NCBI RefSeq assembly: GCF_017894385.1
Contig: NZ_CP059560.1
Coordinates: 1-64,000 of the forward strand
Length of the DNA: 64,000 bases
Direction: 5' to 3'
Origin: Aromatoleum petrolei
GTDB taxonomy: Bacteria; Pseudomonadota; Gammaproteobacteria; Burkholderiales; Rhodocyclaceae
In this document: piece after piece, positions 53,831 through 63,062 of the stretch
Layout: each line of letters starts with the position of its first letter
Numbering within the stretch: position 1 is the first letter of the stretch
Notes under the pieces: generated by a model
Told to the model about the DNA's origin: nothing
Seen by the model: only the letters and a program-made list of their open reading frames with translations
The model's database searches: none
Translations under genes and position numbers: made by a program

Positions 53831-54037
53831 ATGGCTTCCCAATACGATCCGATGGTCCCGGTGATGGATGCCGAGGGTGACGACACCGACGTGGCCGGCA
53901 TTCCATTTCCCGCCCCGCGCTGCGCCGAGACGCTGGACTTCCCGGCCATGCCCGACGGCGATTCCTTCCTCGGCGAGGTGCTGGCGTTCATCCGCAGCAC
54001 GGACGAGCGGCCCGGCGGCGCACCGGCTTGCCAATGA
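53831..54037 (+). CDS. small cysteine-containing protein (paralogue of 28212-28451)
   Basis: 68 residues; ATG preceded by GAGGAGAAACGCC. No known family. Acidic N-terminal half, then IPFPAPRC, then FLGEVLAFIRSTDE, and a C-terminal Cys (PACQ). Similar in layout to the small protein at 28212 (FPTAC; LGDVLGYIRE). Lies 28 bp before the sufS-type gene and behind the same promoter type. Confidence 0.65.
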   Translation: MASQYDPMVPVMDAEGDDTDVAGIPFPAPRCAETLDFPAMPDGDSFLGEVLAFIRSTDERPGGAPACQ

Positions 54038-54065
54038 GTGCAATGACACGCGGGGGGGACAGGCG

Positions 54066-55325
54066 ATGACGACGGTCACGATGAACCGCGACGAAACCGC
54101 CCCCCACCGCGATCTCGCGCAGTTCCGCGCCGATTTCCCCATCCTGCGCACGCGCGTGAACGGCCAGCCCCTGACCTACCTCGACAATGCCGCGACCACG
54201 CAAAAACCCGACGCGGTCATCGACGCCGAGGCGAACTTCTACCGCACTGCCAACGCCAACGTGCACCGCGGTGTGCACGCGCTGAGCCAACGCGCCACCG
54301 ACGCCCACGAGACGGCGCGCCACAAGGTCAGGTCATTCATCAATGCGCGCGCCGATGCCGAGATCATCTTCGTGCGCGGCGCCACGGACGCGATCAACCT
54401 CGTCGCGCAAGGCTTCGCCGAACCGTGCCTCACCCCCGGCGACGAGATCATCGTCAGCGCCCTGGAACACCATTCCAACATCGTGCCGTGGCAGATGGCG
54501 TGCCGGCGGTCAGGCGCGGTCCTGCGCGTGGTGCCCGTGGATGACTCCGGCGAATTCGATCTCGACGCGTATGCGGCGCTGCTGAACGGTCGCACCCGCA
54601 TCGTGGCCGTGACGCACCTGTCGAATGCCCTCGGGACGATCACGCCGGTCAGGCGCATCATCGACCTCGCCCACGCCCGCGGCGTGCCGGTGCTGCTCGA
54701 CGGTGCGCAGGCGATTTCACATCTGCCGGTCGACGTGCGCGCGCTCGACTGCGATTTCTATGCGTTCTCCGCACACAAGCTGTACGGCCCAACCGGCATC
54801 GGCGTGCTGTACGGCAAGACGGAGCACCTGCAGGCGATGACGCCGTGCCAGGGCGGTGGCGACATGATCCGTTCGGTGAGCTTCGACGCGACCGAGTACA
54901 ACGAGCTGCCCTACCGGCTCGAAGCCGGCACTCCGCACATCGCAGGCGTCGTCGGACTGGGCGCCGCGCTCGACTACGTGAGCGCGATCGGCATCGAACG
55001 CATCGCGGCCCACGAACGCGAACTACTGCACTACGCGACGCAATGGCTGGCCGACATTCCCGGCCTGCGCATCGTCGGGACCGCTGCGGAAAAGGCCAGC
55101 ATCCTGTCCTTCACGCTCGACGGCATCCACCCCCACGACATCGGCACGATGCTCGACGATCGCGGGATCGCCATCCGAGCCGGACACCACTGCGCGATGC
55201 CACTGATGCAGCGCCTCGGCATCACCGGCACCGCACGCGCATCCTTTGCGCTGTACAACACGCACGACGACGTGAACCGGCTCGTTGCGGCCGTCCGGCG
55301 GGTCTGCGAAACGCTCGGCTCGTGA
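54066..55325 (+). CDS. SufS/CsdA-type cysteine desulfurase
   Basis: 419 residues, class V aminotransferase fold. YLDNAATTQKP near 38, PLP lysine in SAHKLYGPTGIG near 237, and the catalytic Cys in AGHHCAMPLM near 377 are typical of group II desulfurases. No other suf gene is adjacent; the partners are a small protein and, divergently, the molybdenum hydroxylase. A role in cofactor sulfuration is therefore as likely as Fe-S assembly. Confidence 0.85.
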   Translation: MTTVTMNRDETAPHRDLAQFRADFPILRTRVNGQPLTYLDNAATTQKPDAVIDAEANFYRTANANVHRGVHALSQRATDAHETARHKVRSFINARADAEIIFVRGATDAINLVAQGFAEPCLTPGDEIIVSALEHHSNIVPWQMACRRSGAVLRVVPVDDSGEFDLDAYAALLNGRTRIVAVTHLSNALGTITPVRRIIDLAHARGVPVLLDGAQAISHLPVDVRALDCDFYAFSAHKLYGPTGIGVLYGKTEHLQAMTPCQGGGDMIRSVSFDATEYNELPYRLEAGTPHIAGVVGLGAALDYVSAIGIERIAAHERELLHYATQWLADIPGLRIVGTAAEKASILSFTLDGIHPHDIGTMLDDRGIAIRAGHHCAMPLMQRLGITGTARASFALYNTHDDVNRLVAAVRRVCETLGS

Positions 55326-55599
55326 TGTAGCGGCGTATCACAGGGCAACGAGCGAGAACAACGACGCCTCGTTCTTCAGCGGCCGGCAAGACTTCGACAG
55401 CGTCGTTGCCGCCGGCGTCGCCTCTCGCGGCGACACGGGCTTCGAAGCCGGCAGACGCTGCATCCGCCGCGTCGTAAACGATGTACCGCTCGCGCCCCGG
55501 GTTGTCTTCGAAGACAATAGCGCCCTTGTCATCGACGCCAACGAGCTTTCGCTCCGATCTCAGCCGTTTGATCAGCTCCATCGTCAGAACAGTCTTCAT
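55222..55599 (-). CDS. doubtful hypothetical ORF between sufS and mutS
   Basis: 125 residues from an ATG at 55599 without a clear ribosome site. The N-terminal half (MELIKRLRSERKLVGVDDKG, IVFEDN, YIVYD) looks protein-like, but the frame runs about 100 bp antisense into the sufS 3' end and its C-terminal part is Arg-rich. It may be a decayed gene or chance. Apart from this, 55326-55790 holds only an AT-rich stretch before mutS (55730-55780), probably its promoter. Confidence 0.25.
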   Translation of the reverse strand: MKTVLTMELIKRLRSERKLVGVDDKGAIVFEDNPGRERYIVYDAADAASAGFEARVAARGDAGGNDAVEVLPAAEERGVVVLARCPVIRRYITSRAFRRPAGRPQRAGSRRRACCTAQRMRVRCR

Positions 55600-55790
55600 G
55601 TTTCCCGGGTGCGAACTGGGGACCAGTTGGACATCGACCATGTCATGAAATGCCATTCGCCCCCTCGGTCCCCCAACAATGCGAAGGCAAACGCAGAAAG
55701 ATGACGTCAAGAGCAGCCAAATGACGGATCGAAAAGACTATAAGCAATTGAATGAAAAGCAATATATTGGAAATATCGGGTAACAGCCAC

Positions 55791-58355
55791 GTGTCCGAAC
55801 AGCACACCCCGATGATGCAGCAGTATCTCCGGATCAAGCAGCAGCACCCCGAAACGCTGCTCTTCTACCGGATGGGCGACTTCTACGAGCTGTTTTTCGA
55901 GGACGCCGAGAAGGCTGCCCGACTGCTCGACATCACATTGACGACGCGCGGACAATCCGCGGGACAGCCGATCAAGATGGCGGGTGTGCCCTTCCACGCG
56001 GTCGAGCAATACCTTGCGCGGCTGGTGAAGCTCGGCGAATCGGTCGTGATCGCCGAACAGGTCGGCGAGCCCGGTGCGACGAAGGGTCCCATGGAGCGCG
56101 CGGTCAGCCGCATCGTGACGCCCGGCACGCTCACCGACGCGGCTCTCCTCGATGACCGCTCCGATTCGCTCCTGCTCGCCGCGAACCTGCATCGCGGCGT
56201 GCTCGGCCTCGCGTGGCTGAACCTCGCGAACGGCGACCTGCGCGTGATGGAATGTCCCGCCGAAGATTTGCAGGCCCAGTTCGAACGCCTGCGCCCCGCC
56301 GAGGTGCTGGTGCCTGACGGCCTCACGCTGCCGCTGGTCGAGACGCTGTCGCCGGTGCTGCGCCGCCTTGCCGACTGGCAGTTCGAAGGGGAAACGGGCG
56401 AACGGCTGCTCACCAACCACTTTGGGACGCGCGACCTCACCGGCTTCGGCGTCGAAGACATGCCGGTCGCGCTGGGGGCCGCCGCAGCCCTTTTCGACTA
56501 CGCGCGCAGCACGCAGCGCCAAAGCCTCGAGCACGTCACCGGCCTCAAGGTCGAACGCGAATCGGAATACCTGCGGCTGGATGCGGCGACGCGGCGCAAC
56601 CTCGAGCTCACCGAGACGCTACGCGGCGAGCCCTCGCCCACCCTGCTCTCGCTGCTCGACTCCTGCATCACCAGCATGGGCTCGCGCTGGTTGCGCCACG
56701 CCCTGCATCACCCGCTGCGCGACCGTCACCACGCCGCCGAACGCCAAGGCGCCGTCGCCGAGCTGATCGGCAACGACACCGGCGACGCGCGCACGCTGGC
56801 GAACGCCCGCCAGGCCCTGCGAGGTGTCGCCGACGTCGACCGCATCACCGCGCGCATCGCGCTGCGCAGCGCCCGCCCGCGCGACCTCGCCGCGCTGCGC
56901 GACAGCCTCGCGCGTCTGCCCGAACTGCACGACGCGCTCGGCCATCCGCAGTCCGCCCTGCTCACCCAGCTCGTGGCCGGGCTCGGCGTCCCGGAAGCAG
57001 CCCTCGACCTCCTTGTCCGCGCCGTCGCGCCCGAACCTGCCGCCGCGGTGCGCGACGGGGGCGTGATCGCAACCGGCTACGACGCCGAACTCGACGAGCT
57101 GCGCGGCATCCAGACCAACTGCGGCGAATTCCTGCTGGCGCTCGAGGCACGCGAGCGCGAGCGCAGCGGCATCGCCAACCTCAAGGTCGAGTTCAACAAG
57201 GTGCATGGCTTCTACATCGAAGTCAGCCACGCGAACGCCGCCAAGGTGCCCGACGACTACCGCCGCCGCCAGACGCTCAAGAACGCCGAGCGCTACATCA
57301 CCCCCGAGCTCAAGGCCTTCGAGGACAAGGCGCTCTCCGCGCAGGAGCGCGCGCTCGCGCGCGAGAAGATGCTCTACGAGGCCTTGCTCGAAGCGCTCGC
57401 CGTCCACATTCCGACACTGCAGCACATCGCCCGCTCACTCGCCTGCCTCGACGGCCTCGGTGCCTTCGGCGAGGCCGCCGTGCGCTACGGCTACGTCTGC
57501 CCGCAGTTCTCCGACCAGCCCGGCATGGACATCGTCGGCGGCCGCCACCCGGTGGTCGAACGCCAGGTCGAGAACTTCATCGCCAACGACTGCAGCCTCG
57601 CGCCCACGCGTCGCATGCTGATGATCACCGGCCCGAACATGGGCGGTAAATCGACCTTCATGCGTCAGGTCGCGCTCATCGCGCTGCTCGCCCACGTCGG
57701 AGCCTTCGTGCCCGCGCAGGCCGCGCGCATCGGTCCGCTCGACGCCATCTTCACCCGCATCGGCGCCTCCGACGACCTCGCGTCGGGACGCTCGACCTTC
57801 ATGGTCGAGATGACCGAAGCCTCCGCGATCCTGCACGGCGCGACCGACCAGAGCCTCGTGCTGATGGACGAGATCGGCCGCGGCACCTCCACCTTCGACG
57901 GCCTGGCGCTGGCCTTCGCGATCGCCCGCCACCTGCTCGAAAAGAACCGCTGCCTCACGCTCTTCTCGACCCACTACTTCGAGCTCACCCGGCTCAACGC
58001 CGACTACCCCGAATGCGCGAACGTGCACCTCGACGCGGTCGAGCACGCGCACCGCATCGTCTTCCTGCACGCCGTCGAGGAAGGCCCCGCGAGCCAGAGC
58101 TACGGAATCGAGGTCGCGGCGCTGGCCGGCATTCCCGGCTCGGTGATCCGCGACGCCAAGCGCCGCCTGCGCGCACTGGAGAACCGCGAGGTCGGCGCCG
58201 GCCCGCAGGCCGACCTGTTCGCCATGCTGCCGGAACCCGAAAACGAACCCCTGTCGCACCCGGCACTCACCGCGCTGGCAGAACTGGACCCGGACAGCCT
58301 CAGCCCGCGCGAGGCGCTCGAGCAGCTTTACGCCCTCAAGAGACTGACAGCATGA
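55791..58355 (+). CDS. mutS: DNA mismatch repair protein MutS
   Basis: 854 residues from the GTG at 55791, close to E. coli MutS (853). A longer frame from 55752 starts inside the AT-rich promoter region. The mismatch-binding Phe motif is in [12 protein letters not shown] near residue 22-33. The ATPase has Walker [11 protein letters not shown] near 618, [12 protein letters not shown], and STHYFEL. Recognises base mismatches and recruits MutL. Overlaps the next gene by 4 bp (ATGA). Confidence 0.95.
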   Translation: MSEQHTPMMQQYLRIKQQHPETLLFYRMGDFYELFFEDAEKAARLLDITLTTRGQSAGQPIKMAGVPFHAVEQYLARLVKLGESVVIAEQVGEPGATKGPMERAVSRIVTPGTLTDAALLDDRSDSLLLAANLHRGVLGLAWLNLANGDLRVMECPAEDLQAQFERLRPAEVLVPDGLTLPLVETLSPVLRRLADWQFEGETGERLLTNHFGTRDLTGFGVEDMPVALGAAAALFDYARSTQRQSLEHVTGLKVERESEYLRLDAATRRNLELTETLRGEPSPTLLSLLDSCITSMGSRWLRHALHHPLRDRHHAAERQGAVAELIGNDTGDARTLANARQALRGVADVDRITARIALRSARPRDLAALRDSLARLPELHDALGHPQSALLTQLVAGLGVPEAALDLLVRAVAPEPAAAVRDGGVIATGYDAELDELRGIQTNCGEFLLALEARERERSGIANLKVEFNKVHGFYIEVSHANAAKVPDDYRRRQTLKNAERYITPELKAFEDKALSAQERALAREKMLYEALLEALAVHIPTLQHIARSLACLDGLGAFGEAAVRYGYVCPQFSDQPGMDIVGGRHPVVERQVENFIANDCSLAPTRRMLMITGPNMGGKSTFMRQVALIALLAHVGAFVPAQAARIGPLDAIFTRIGASDDLASGRSTFMVEMTEASAILHGATDQSLVLMDEIGRGTSTFDGLALAFAIARHLLEKNRCLTLFSTHYFELTRLNADYPECANVHLDAVEHAHRIVFLHAVEEGPASQSYGIEVAALAGIPGSVIRDAKRRLRALENREVGAGPQADLFAMLPEPENEPLSHPALTALAELDPDSLSPREALEQLYALKRLTA

Positions 58356-59107
58356 GCACGCCAATCGACATCAGCGAGGACGGCGGCGTCCGCTACCTGC
58401 ATTTCGGCTCGGAATGGGTCCAGGGCGCGATGCGCATCCGTCGCCCCAACGCACTGGAACTCGCCTACACGCGCGAGATGATGGCCGGACTGCTGCTGCG
58501 CGACGCCGACGAATGGCCGCGCACGGCGCTGGTGATCGGACTCGGCGCGGCGTCGCTGACCCGCTTCCTGCATCACCACTGCCCGCAGACGCGCACGCAG
58601 GTCGTCGAGATCGAACCGCGCGTCGTCGCCGCGGCGCGCCAGTTCTTCAAGCTGCCCGCCGAGGACGAGCGGCTCGCGATCCACGTCGGCGACGGTGTGC
58701 GCTACGTGATGGAGACCGAGCGCAAGTTCGACCTGATCCTGGTGGACGGTTTCGATCGGAACGCCCGCGCCGGCGCGCTCGACACCGCCCCGTTCTATGC
58801 GGCAGCGCGCACGCGCCTGTCCGGACAGGGTCTGCTGTCGGTGAACCTCTTCGGACGCTCACGCGGCTTCCGCGCCAGCGTCGAGCGCATCATCACCGCC
58901 TTCGACGACCGCGCGATCGCCTTCCCGTCCTGCGACAGCGGCAACGTCGTCGCCTTCGGCGCCGAAGGCGAGCGCATCGACATTCCGGTGGCCGAGCTGC
59001 GCGAACGCGCCCGTGCGCTGAAGGAAAAAACCGGCCTAGACCTCGGCCCCACCGTCACCCGACTGGAGCAGGCGGGCAGCCTGCCGGGCGGCAGGCTGAT
59101 GCTCTGA
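58352..59107 (+). CDS. spermidine synthase-like methyltransferase-fold protein
   Basis: 251 residues with a Rossmann motif ([18 protein letters not shown] near 52) and [24 protein letters not shown] as in SpeE-like proteins. The aminopropyltransferase Asp motif of true spermidine synthases was not clearly found, so function is uncertain. Co-transcribed with mutS. Confidence 0.75.
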   Translation: MSTPIDISEDGGVRYLHFGSEWVQGAMRIRRPNALELAYTREMMAGLLLRDADEWPRTALVIGLGAASLTRFLHHHCPQTRTQVVEIEPRVVAAARQFFKLPAEDERLAIHVGDGVRYVMETERKFDLILVDGFDRNARAGALDTAPFYAAARTRLSGQGLLSVNLFGRSRGFRASVERIITAFDDRAIAFPSCDSGNVVAFGAEGERIDIPVAELRERARALKEKTGLDLGPTVTRLEQAGSLPGGRLML

Positions 59108-59159
59108 GGACTTCCGCAGCGCGGATGGGCCGCGCGGTGGCGTTTTCCGCCGTCCGTGC

Positions 59160-59179
59160 GACGAAGGCCTCGTCTTTTT
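59160..59179 (+). terminator. weak intrinsic terminator after the mutS operon
   Basis: GACGA-AGGCC-TCGTC (59160-59174) forms a 5-bp stem followed by five Ts (59175-59179). It abuts the dnaQ stop on the other strand. Short stem, so low certainty. Confidence 0.35.
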
Positions 59180-59907
59180 CAGGCCGCGGGCGCTTCCTCG
59201 GCCGATGCAGGCGGAATCCACAGGCAGGCGCCCTTGTTGGCCTTGCTGATGTCCCGCAACACCTTGTCGTGCTCGGCGAGTTCGTCGGCCGTGGGACGCA
59301 GCACACGCAGCGGCGGCCGCTCGATCGGGCTGCCGCTCGCGTCGAGGCCGCCCATCGCCGGCTCGTCGTCGAGCAGCATCATCAGGCTTTCCTGCCCGCG
59401 GGTCATCGCCAGATAGACCTCAGCCAGCAGTTCCGCGTCGAGCAGCGCGCCGTGCAGGGTACGCGCGGCGTTGTCGATCTCGAAGCGGTCGCACAGCGCG
59501 TCGAGCGAAGCCTTCTTGCCCGGGTTCTGCTCCTTGGCCATCTTGAGCGTGTCGATCACGCCCGCGCACTGAGCCCCCAGCTTTGGATGCCCCAGCAGCG
59601 ACAATTCGTGGTCGAGAAAGCCGACGTCGAAGCTCGCGTTGTGGATCACGAGTTCCGAATCGCGCACGAAATCCATGAAATCGCCCACGATGTCGCGGAA
59701 CTTCGGCTTGTCGGCGAGGAATTCCTCGGTGATGCCATGAACCGCGATCGCTTCCGCGTCGATCCCCCGTTCCGGGTTGATATAGACGTGAAAATGCTTG
59801 CCGGTGAGGTTGCGGTTGAGCAACTCCACGCAGCCGATCTCGATCACGCGGTCGCCATTGCGCCAGTCGAGTCCGGTGGTTTCCGTATCCAGGACAATCT
59901 GTCTCAA
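59179..59907 (-). CDS. dnaQ: DNA polymerase III epsilon subunit (proofreading exonuclease)
   Basis: 242 residues. ExoI VLDTETTGLD, ExoII HNASFDVGFLDHEL and ExoIII HGALLDAELLAEVY carry the DEDDh catalytic residues. The C-terminal tail would bind the polymerase alpha subunit. 45 bp after the rnhA stop, the usual rnhA-dnaQ neighbourhood of beta- and gammaproteobacteria. Confidence 0.95.
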   Translation of the reverse strand: MRQIVLDTETTGLDWRNGDRVIEIGCVELLNRNLTGKHFHVYINPERGIDAEAIAVHGITEEFLADKPKFRDIVGDFMDFVRDSELVIHNASFDVGFLDHELSLLGHPKLGAQCAGVIDTLKMAKEQNPGKKASLDALCDRFEIDNAARTLHGALLDAELLAEVYLAMTRGQESLMMLLDDEPAMGGLDASGSPIERPPLRVLRPTADELAEHDKVLRDISKANKGACLWIPPASAEEAPAA

Positions 59908-59952
59908 GGGTTCATCCCCGATAGTTCGTTCGCGCCCTTGCGGGCCGGTTGA

Positions 59953-60414
59953 TCAGATTTCCGCGACGGCCTTGCCGCGCGTGCGCACGGCCTCGACGCC
60001 GCGTCGCGCAAGTTCGTCCGCGCGCTCGTTCTCGGCATGGCCCGCATGGCCGCGCACCCAGATCCACGCCACCTTGTGCCGGCTCGCAGCTTCGTCGAGC
60101 GCGCGCCACAGATCCTCGTTCTTCACCGGCTCGCGTGAGGCGGTCTTCCACCCGCGCTTCTTCCAGCCGTGAATCCACTCGGAGATCCCTTTCTGCACGT
60201 ATTGGCTGTCCGTATGCACGCGCGCCGCCACCGGACGCTTGAGCGTCTCGAGCGCACGGATCACGGCGAGCAGTTCCATGCGGTTGTTGGTGGTCTGCGG
60301 CTCGCCGCCCCAGATTTCCTTCTCGTGCGGGCCGCTGCGCAGGATCGCGCCCCAGCCGCCGGGGCCCGGATTGCCGCTGCACGCCCCGTCGGTAAATATC
60401 TCGACTTCTTCCAT
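59953..60414 (-). CDS. rnhA: ribonuclease HI
   Basis: 153 residues. Catalytic acidic residues in [17 protein letters not shown] (Asp), [13 protein letters not shown] (Glu), VHTDSQYV (Asp) and the final Asp in NERADELAR. Removes RNA from RNA-DNA hybrids. Its start directly abuts the stop of the upstream methyltransferase gene. Confidence 0.95.
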   Translation of the reverse strand: MEEVEIFTDGACSGNPGPGGWGAILRSGPHEKEIWGGEPQTTNNRMELLAVIRALETLKRPVAARVHTDSQYVQKGISEWIHGWKKRGWKTASREPVKNEDLWRALDEAASRHKVAWIWVRGHAGHAENERADELARRGVEAVRTRGKAVAEI

Positions 60415-61155
60415 TCATTCCACTTTTTGTACGCCGCCCGTCACCTGCCGGCCGCGATGGGTGACAGGTGAAAGGCGCTTTGCCGCGGCGCGCGCATCGC
60501 GCCAATTCGGCGTTATCAGGCGCATTCCCTGCACCCGCTTGATGCCCTGGATGATGTAGGCCCCGCCGCAGATCGGCCACCAGCGGTCGCCCGCCTTGTC
60601 CATGAAGCCCCAGCGTTCCAGCCACTTCGTGCTCGTGAACGCCGGCGCGTAACAGCCGAAGCTGCCCGCCTGCGTCTCGAAGCCGAGCAGCGCCAGCCAG
60701 TCCTTCGTGCGCCGCACCGACAGGTATTGTCCACGCCACGGATAGCTTCCCGAGCGTCTCGCCACCAGACGCCGCACTCCCCACAGACTGAGCGGATTGA
60801 AGCCGGCGATGATCACGCTGCCCTCGGGCACCAGCACCCGCTCCACCTCGCGTAGCACCTGGTGCGGGTTGCGCGAGAACTCCAGCACGTGCGGCAGCAG
60901 CACCAGATCGATGCTCGCCGACGCGAACGGCAAGGCGCTTCCCTCCGCGACGACTGCGATGTCGCCCGAGCGCGCGCAATGGAAGCGGAACGGAATACGG
61001 TTGCCGCGCAGGAAATCATATTCCGGCAATCCGATCTGTACCGCGTTGTAGCCGAAAATGTCGGCTACCATGAGATCGAACTTGGCCTGCTCCCACCGCA
61101 GCAGATAACTTCCCTGCGGGGTTTCAAGCCAGTCCGACAGACTGAGGATGGACAT
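60415..61155 (-). CDS. class I SAM-dependent methyltransferase
   Basis: 246 residues. Methyltransf_11-type features: EGSALPFASASIDLVLLPHVLEFSRNPHQVLREVERVLVPEG. The glycine-rich SAM motif I is weak (YNAVQIGLPEYDFL), as is common in this gloB/rnhA-linked family. Substrate unknown. Divergent from gloB with starts overlapping by 8 bp, so the promoters lie inside each other's coding regions. Confidence 0.85.
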   Translation of the reverse strand: MSILSLSDWLETPQGSYLLRWEQAKFDLMVADIFGYNAVQIGLPEYDFLRGNRIPFRFHCARSGDIAVVAEGSALPFASASIDLVLLPHVLEFSRNPHQVLREVERVLVPEGSVIIAGFNPLSLWGVRRLVARRSGSYPWRGQYLSVRRTKDWLALLGFETQAGSFGCYAPAFTSTKWLERWGFMDKAGDRWWPICGGAYIIQGIKRVQGMRLITPNWRDARAAAKRLSPVTHRGRQVTGGVQKVE

Positions 61156-61945
61156 GGACGATCAGCACTCAAAAATCCGCAGCGCCGACATTATCCCTCT
61201 TCCGGCCTTCCGCGATAACTATATCTGGTTACTGCGCCGCGGCCCCTGCGCCGCCGTCATCGACCCCGGCGACGCGGCCGTCGTCGAGGCAGCCTTGCAG
61301 GCATACGGCCTGCGGCTCGTCGCGATCCTGCTCACCCACCACCACGACGACCACATCGGTGGCGTGGCCGAGCTCGCCGCGCGCCACCATCCCGCGGTGT
61401 TCGGTCCCGCGGGCGAGAACATCCCAGGACTCACGCGCGGTGTCGGCGAAGGCGACGAAGTCGCCCTCAATGCGCTGGAGCAGAGCTTCACCGTGTTGGC
61501 GATCCCCGGCCACACGACGACCCACATCGCCTACCATGCCCCTGGAATCCTGTTCGCGGGCGACACCCTGTTCAGCGCCGGCTGCGGCCGCCTCCTCGGC
61601 GGCACGGCGGCGCAGCTTCACGCCTCGCTGCAGCGTCTGGCGCGGCTTCCGGGCGACACCGCAGTCTACGCCGCCCATGAATACACGCTGTCCAACCTGG
61701 CCTTTGCTCAGATGGCCGAACCGGCCAATCCGACGCGCGACGCATGGCTCGCCGAATGCGAAGCCCTGCGCGCCGCAGGACGGCCGACGCTGCCCACCAG
61801 CATCGCGCGCGAATGCAGCATCAACCCCTTCCTGCGCACCGATTTGCCCGGCGTGATCGACACGGTCACGGCACACAGCGGGCAGCGTCCGGCCAATTCC
61901 GCCGAATGCTTCGCCGCCCTGCGCCGCTGGAAGGACGTGTTCTGA
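61148..61945 (+). CDS. gloB: hydroxyacylglutathione hydrolase (glyoxalase II)
   Basis: 265 residues; starts MDMDDQ (second Met at 61154 possible). The binuclear metal site is THHHDDHIGG near 59, with PGHTTTHIAY, FAGDTLFSAGCGR and AAHEYTLSNL supplying further ligands. Hydrolyses S-lactoylglutathione to lactate and glutathione in methylglyoxal detoxification. Confidence 0.9.
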   Translation: MDMDDQHSKIRSADIIPLPAFRDNYIWLLRRGPCAAVIDPGDAAVVEAALQAYGLRLVAILLTHHHDDHIGGVAELAARHHPAVFGPAGENIPGLTRGVGEGDEVALNALEQSFTVLAIPGHTTTHIAYHAPGILFAGDTLFSAGCGRLLGGTAAQLHASLQRLARLPGDTAVYAAHEYTLSNLAFAQMAEPANPTRDAWLAECEALRAAGRPTLPTSIARECSINPFLRTDLPGVIDTVTAHSGQRPANSAECFAALRRWKDVF

Positions 61946-61951
61946 CGCGGC

Positions 61952-62920
61952 TTACCGCACCGTGGCGAGTTCGGGCGCCGCGGCAAGGTGCCAGCGGTTG
62001 CGGCCATCGCGCTTCGCGCGGTACAGCGCTTCGTCGGCGCGCGCGACCAGCGTGGCGAAACCGCCGTCGTCGCTGCGCTCGGGGCTCGTCACTGCAATGC
62101 CGACGCTCACCGTGACGACGCGTGCCGCCGTCGAGTGCCGGTGCGTGATCGCCAAGGCCTCGACGGCCCTGCGCATCGACTCGGCGACGATCGCCGCGCC
62201 CTGTGCGTCGGTTTCGGGCAGCACGACGGCGAACTCCTCGCCGCCGTAGCGTGCCACCAGGTCGACCGGCCGCCGGGTGTTGCCCGCGAGGGCGCGCGCG
62301 ACCGCCTTCAGGCACTCGTCGCCAACCTGATGGCCGTATGCGTCGTTGAACTGTTTGAAGCAGTCGACATCGACCACCATCAGCGCAATCGACGCGCCAC
62401 TGCGTGCGCCGCGCCGCCATTCGCGCGAGAGCGTGGCGTCGAAGGTGCGGCGGTTGGCGATCCCCGTCAGCCCGTCGAAGGCCGACAGGCGCGTCAACTC
62501 CCGATTCGCCTCGTCGAGCTTGCGCGTGAGCGCCACGAGCGAGGCACGCATGTGGGCGATGCGCTGCATGGCCCACACCTTGGCCTTGAGCACCGCCTCG
62601 GAAACCGGCTTGACGAGATAATCGTCGCCCCCCACGGCGATGCCGCGCTCGATGTCCTCGTCCTGAGTCCGCGCCGACAGGAAGATGATCGGCGTCCATT
62701 CGCCATCGGACTCGAGCTGGCGTATCCGCCGCGCGACCTCGAAGCCATCCATCCCGGGCATCACGACGTCGAGCATGACGAGATCGGGGCGTGACTGCCG
62801 GAAGGCCTCGATGCCCCCCTCTCCGTCGCGCCGATGCATGGTTTCGAGCCCCATTCCGCCGAGCATCCGGCAGATCAGGGCGGCACTCGTCACGGTGTCT
62901 TCAATTACGAGAACCTTCAT
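61952..62920 (-). CDS. response regulator with GGDEF diguanylate cyclase domain
   Basis: 322 residues. Receiver domain 1-120 with phospho-Asp in LVMLDVVMPGMDG near 52 and Lys in DDYLVKPVS. After a helical linker, a GGDEF domain (FDGLTGIANRRTFD near 150; ARYGGEEFAVVLPE near 225; active GGEEF). A WspR-like output making cyclic-di-GMP. No histidine kinase is adjacent. Confidence 0.9.
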   Translation of the reverse strand: MKVLVIEDTVTSAALICRMLGGMGLETMHRRDGEGGIEAFRQSRPDLVMLDVVMPGMDGFEVARRIRQLESDGEWTPIIFLSARTQDEDIERGIAVGGDDYLVKPVSEAVLKAKVWAMQRIAHMRASLVALTRKLDEANRELTRLSAFDGLTGIANRRTFDATLSREWRRGARSGASIALMVVDVDCFKQFNDAYGHQVGDECLKAVARALAGNTRRPVDLVARYGGEEFAVVLPETDAQGAAIVAESMRRAVEALAITHRHSTAARVVTVSVGIAVTSPERSDDGGFATLVARADEALYRAKRDGRNRWHLAAAPELATVR

Positions 62921-63062
62921 GCCTGTCGATATCCCAGCGGATGGATAAAACCTTGTTATGGTATCAACTAAGTCCCGATATGTCGTCAGCGATTTCCGGT
63001 TTGACGCACTTTCTCCCCTGCCCTAGAGTCCACCCTCTTTTCACGAACGAGGCGCCGGATTC

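Noticed and set aside
55222..55710. 162-codon minus-strand frame after sufS
   Set aside because: Its longer form has no ribosome site and the frame overlaps the sufS 3' end antisense; only a low-confidence entry for the shorter form was kept.
59108..59178. Additional gene between the mutS operon and dnaQ
   Set aside because: Only 71 bp with a weak terminator; no coding signal.
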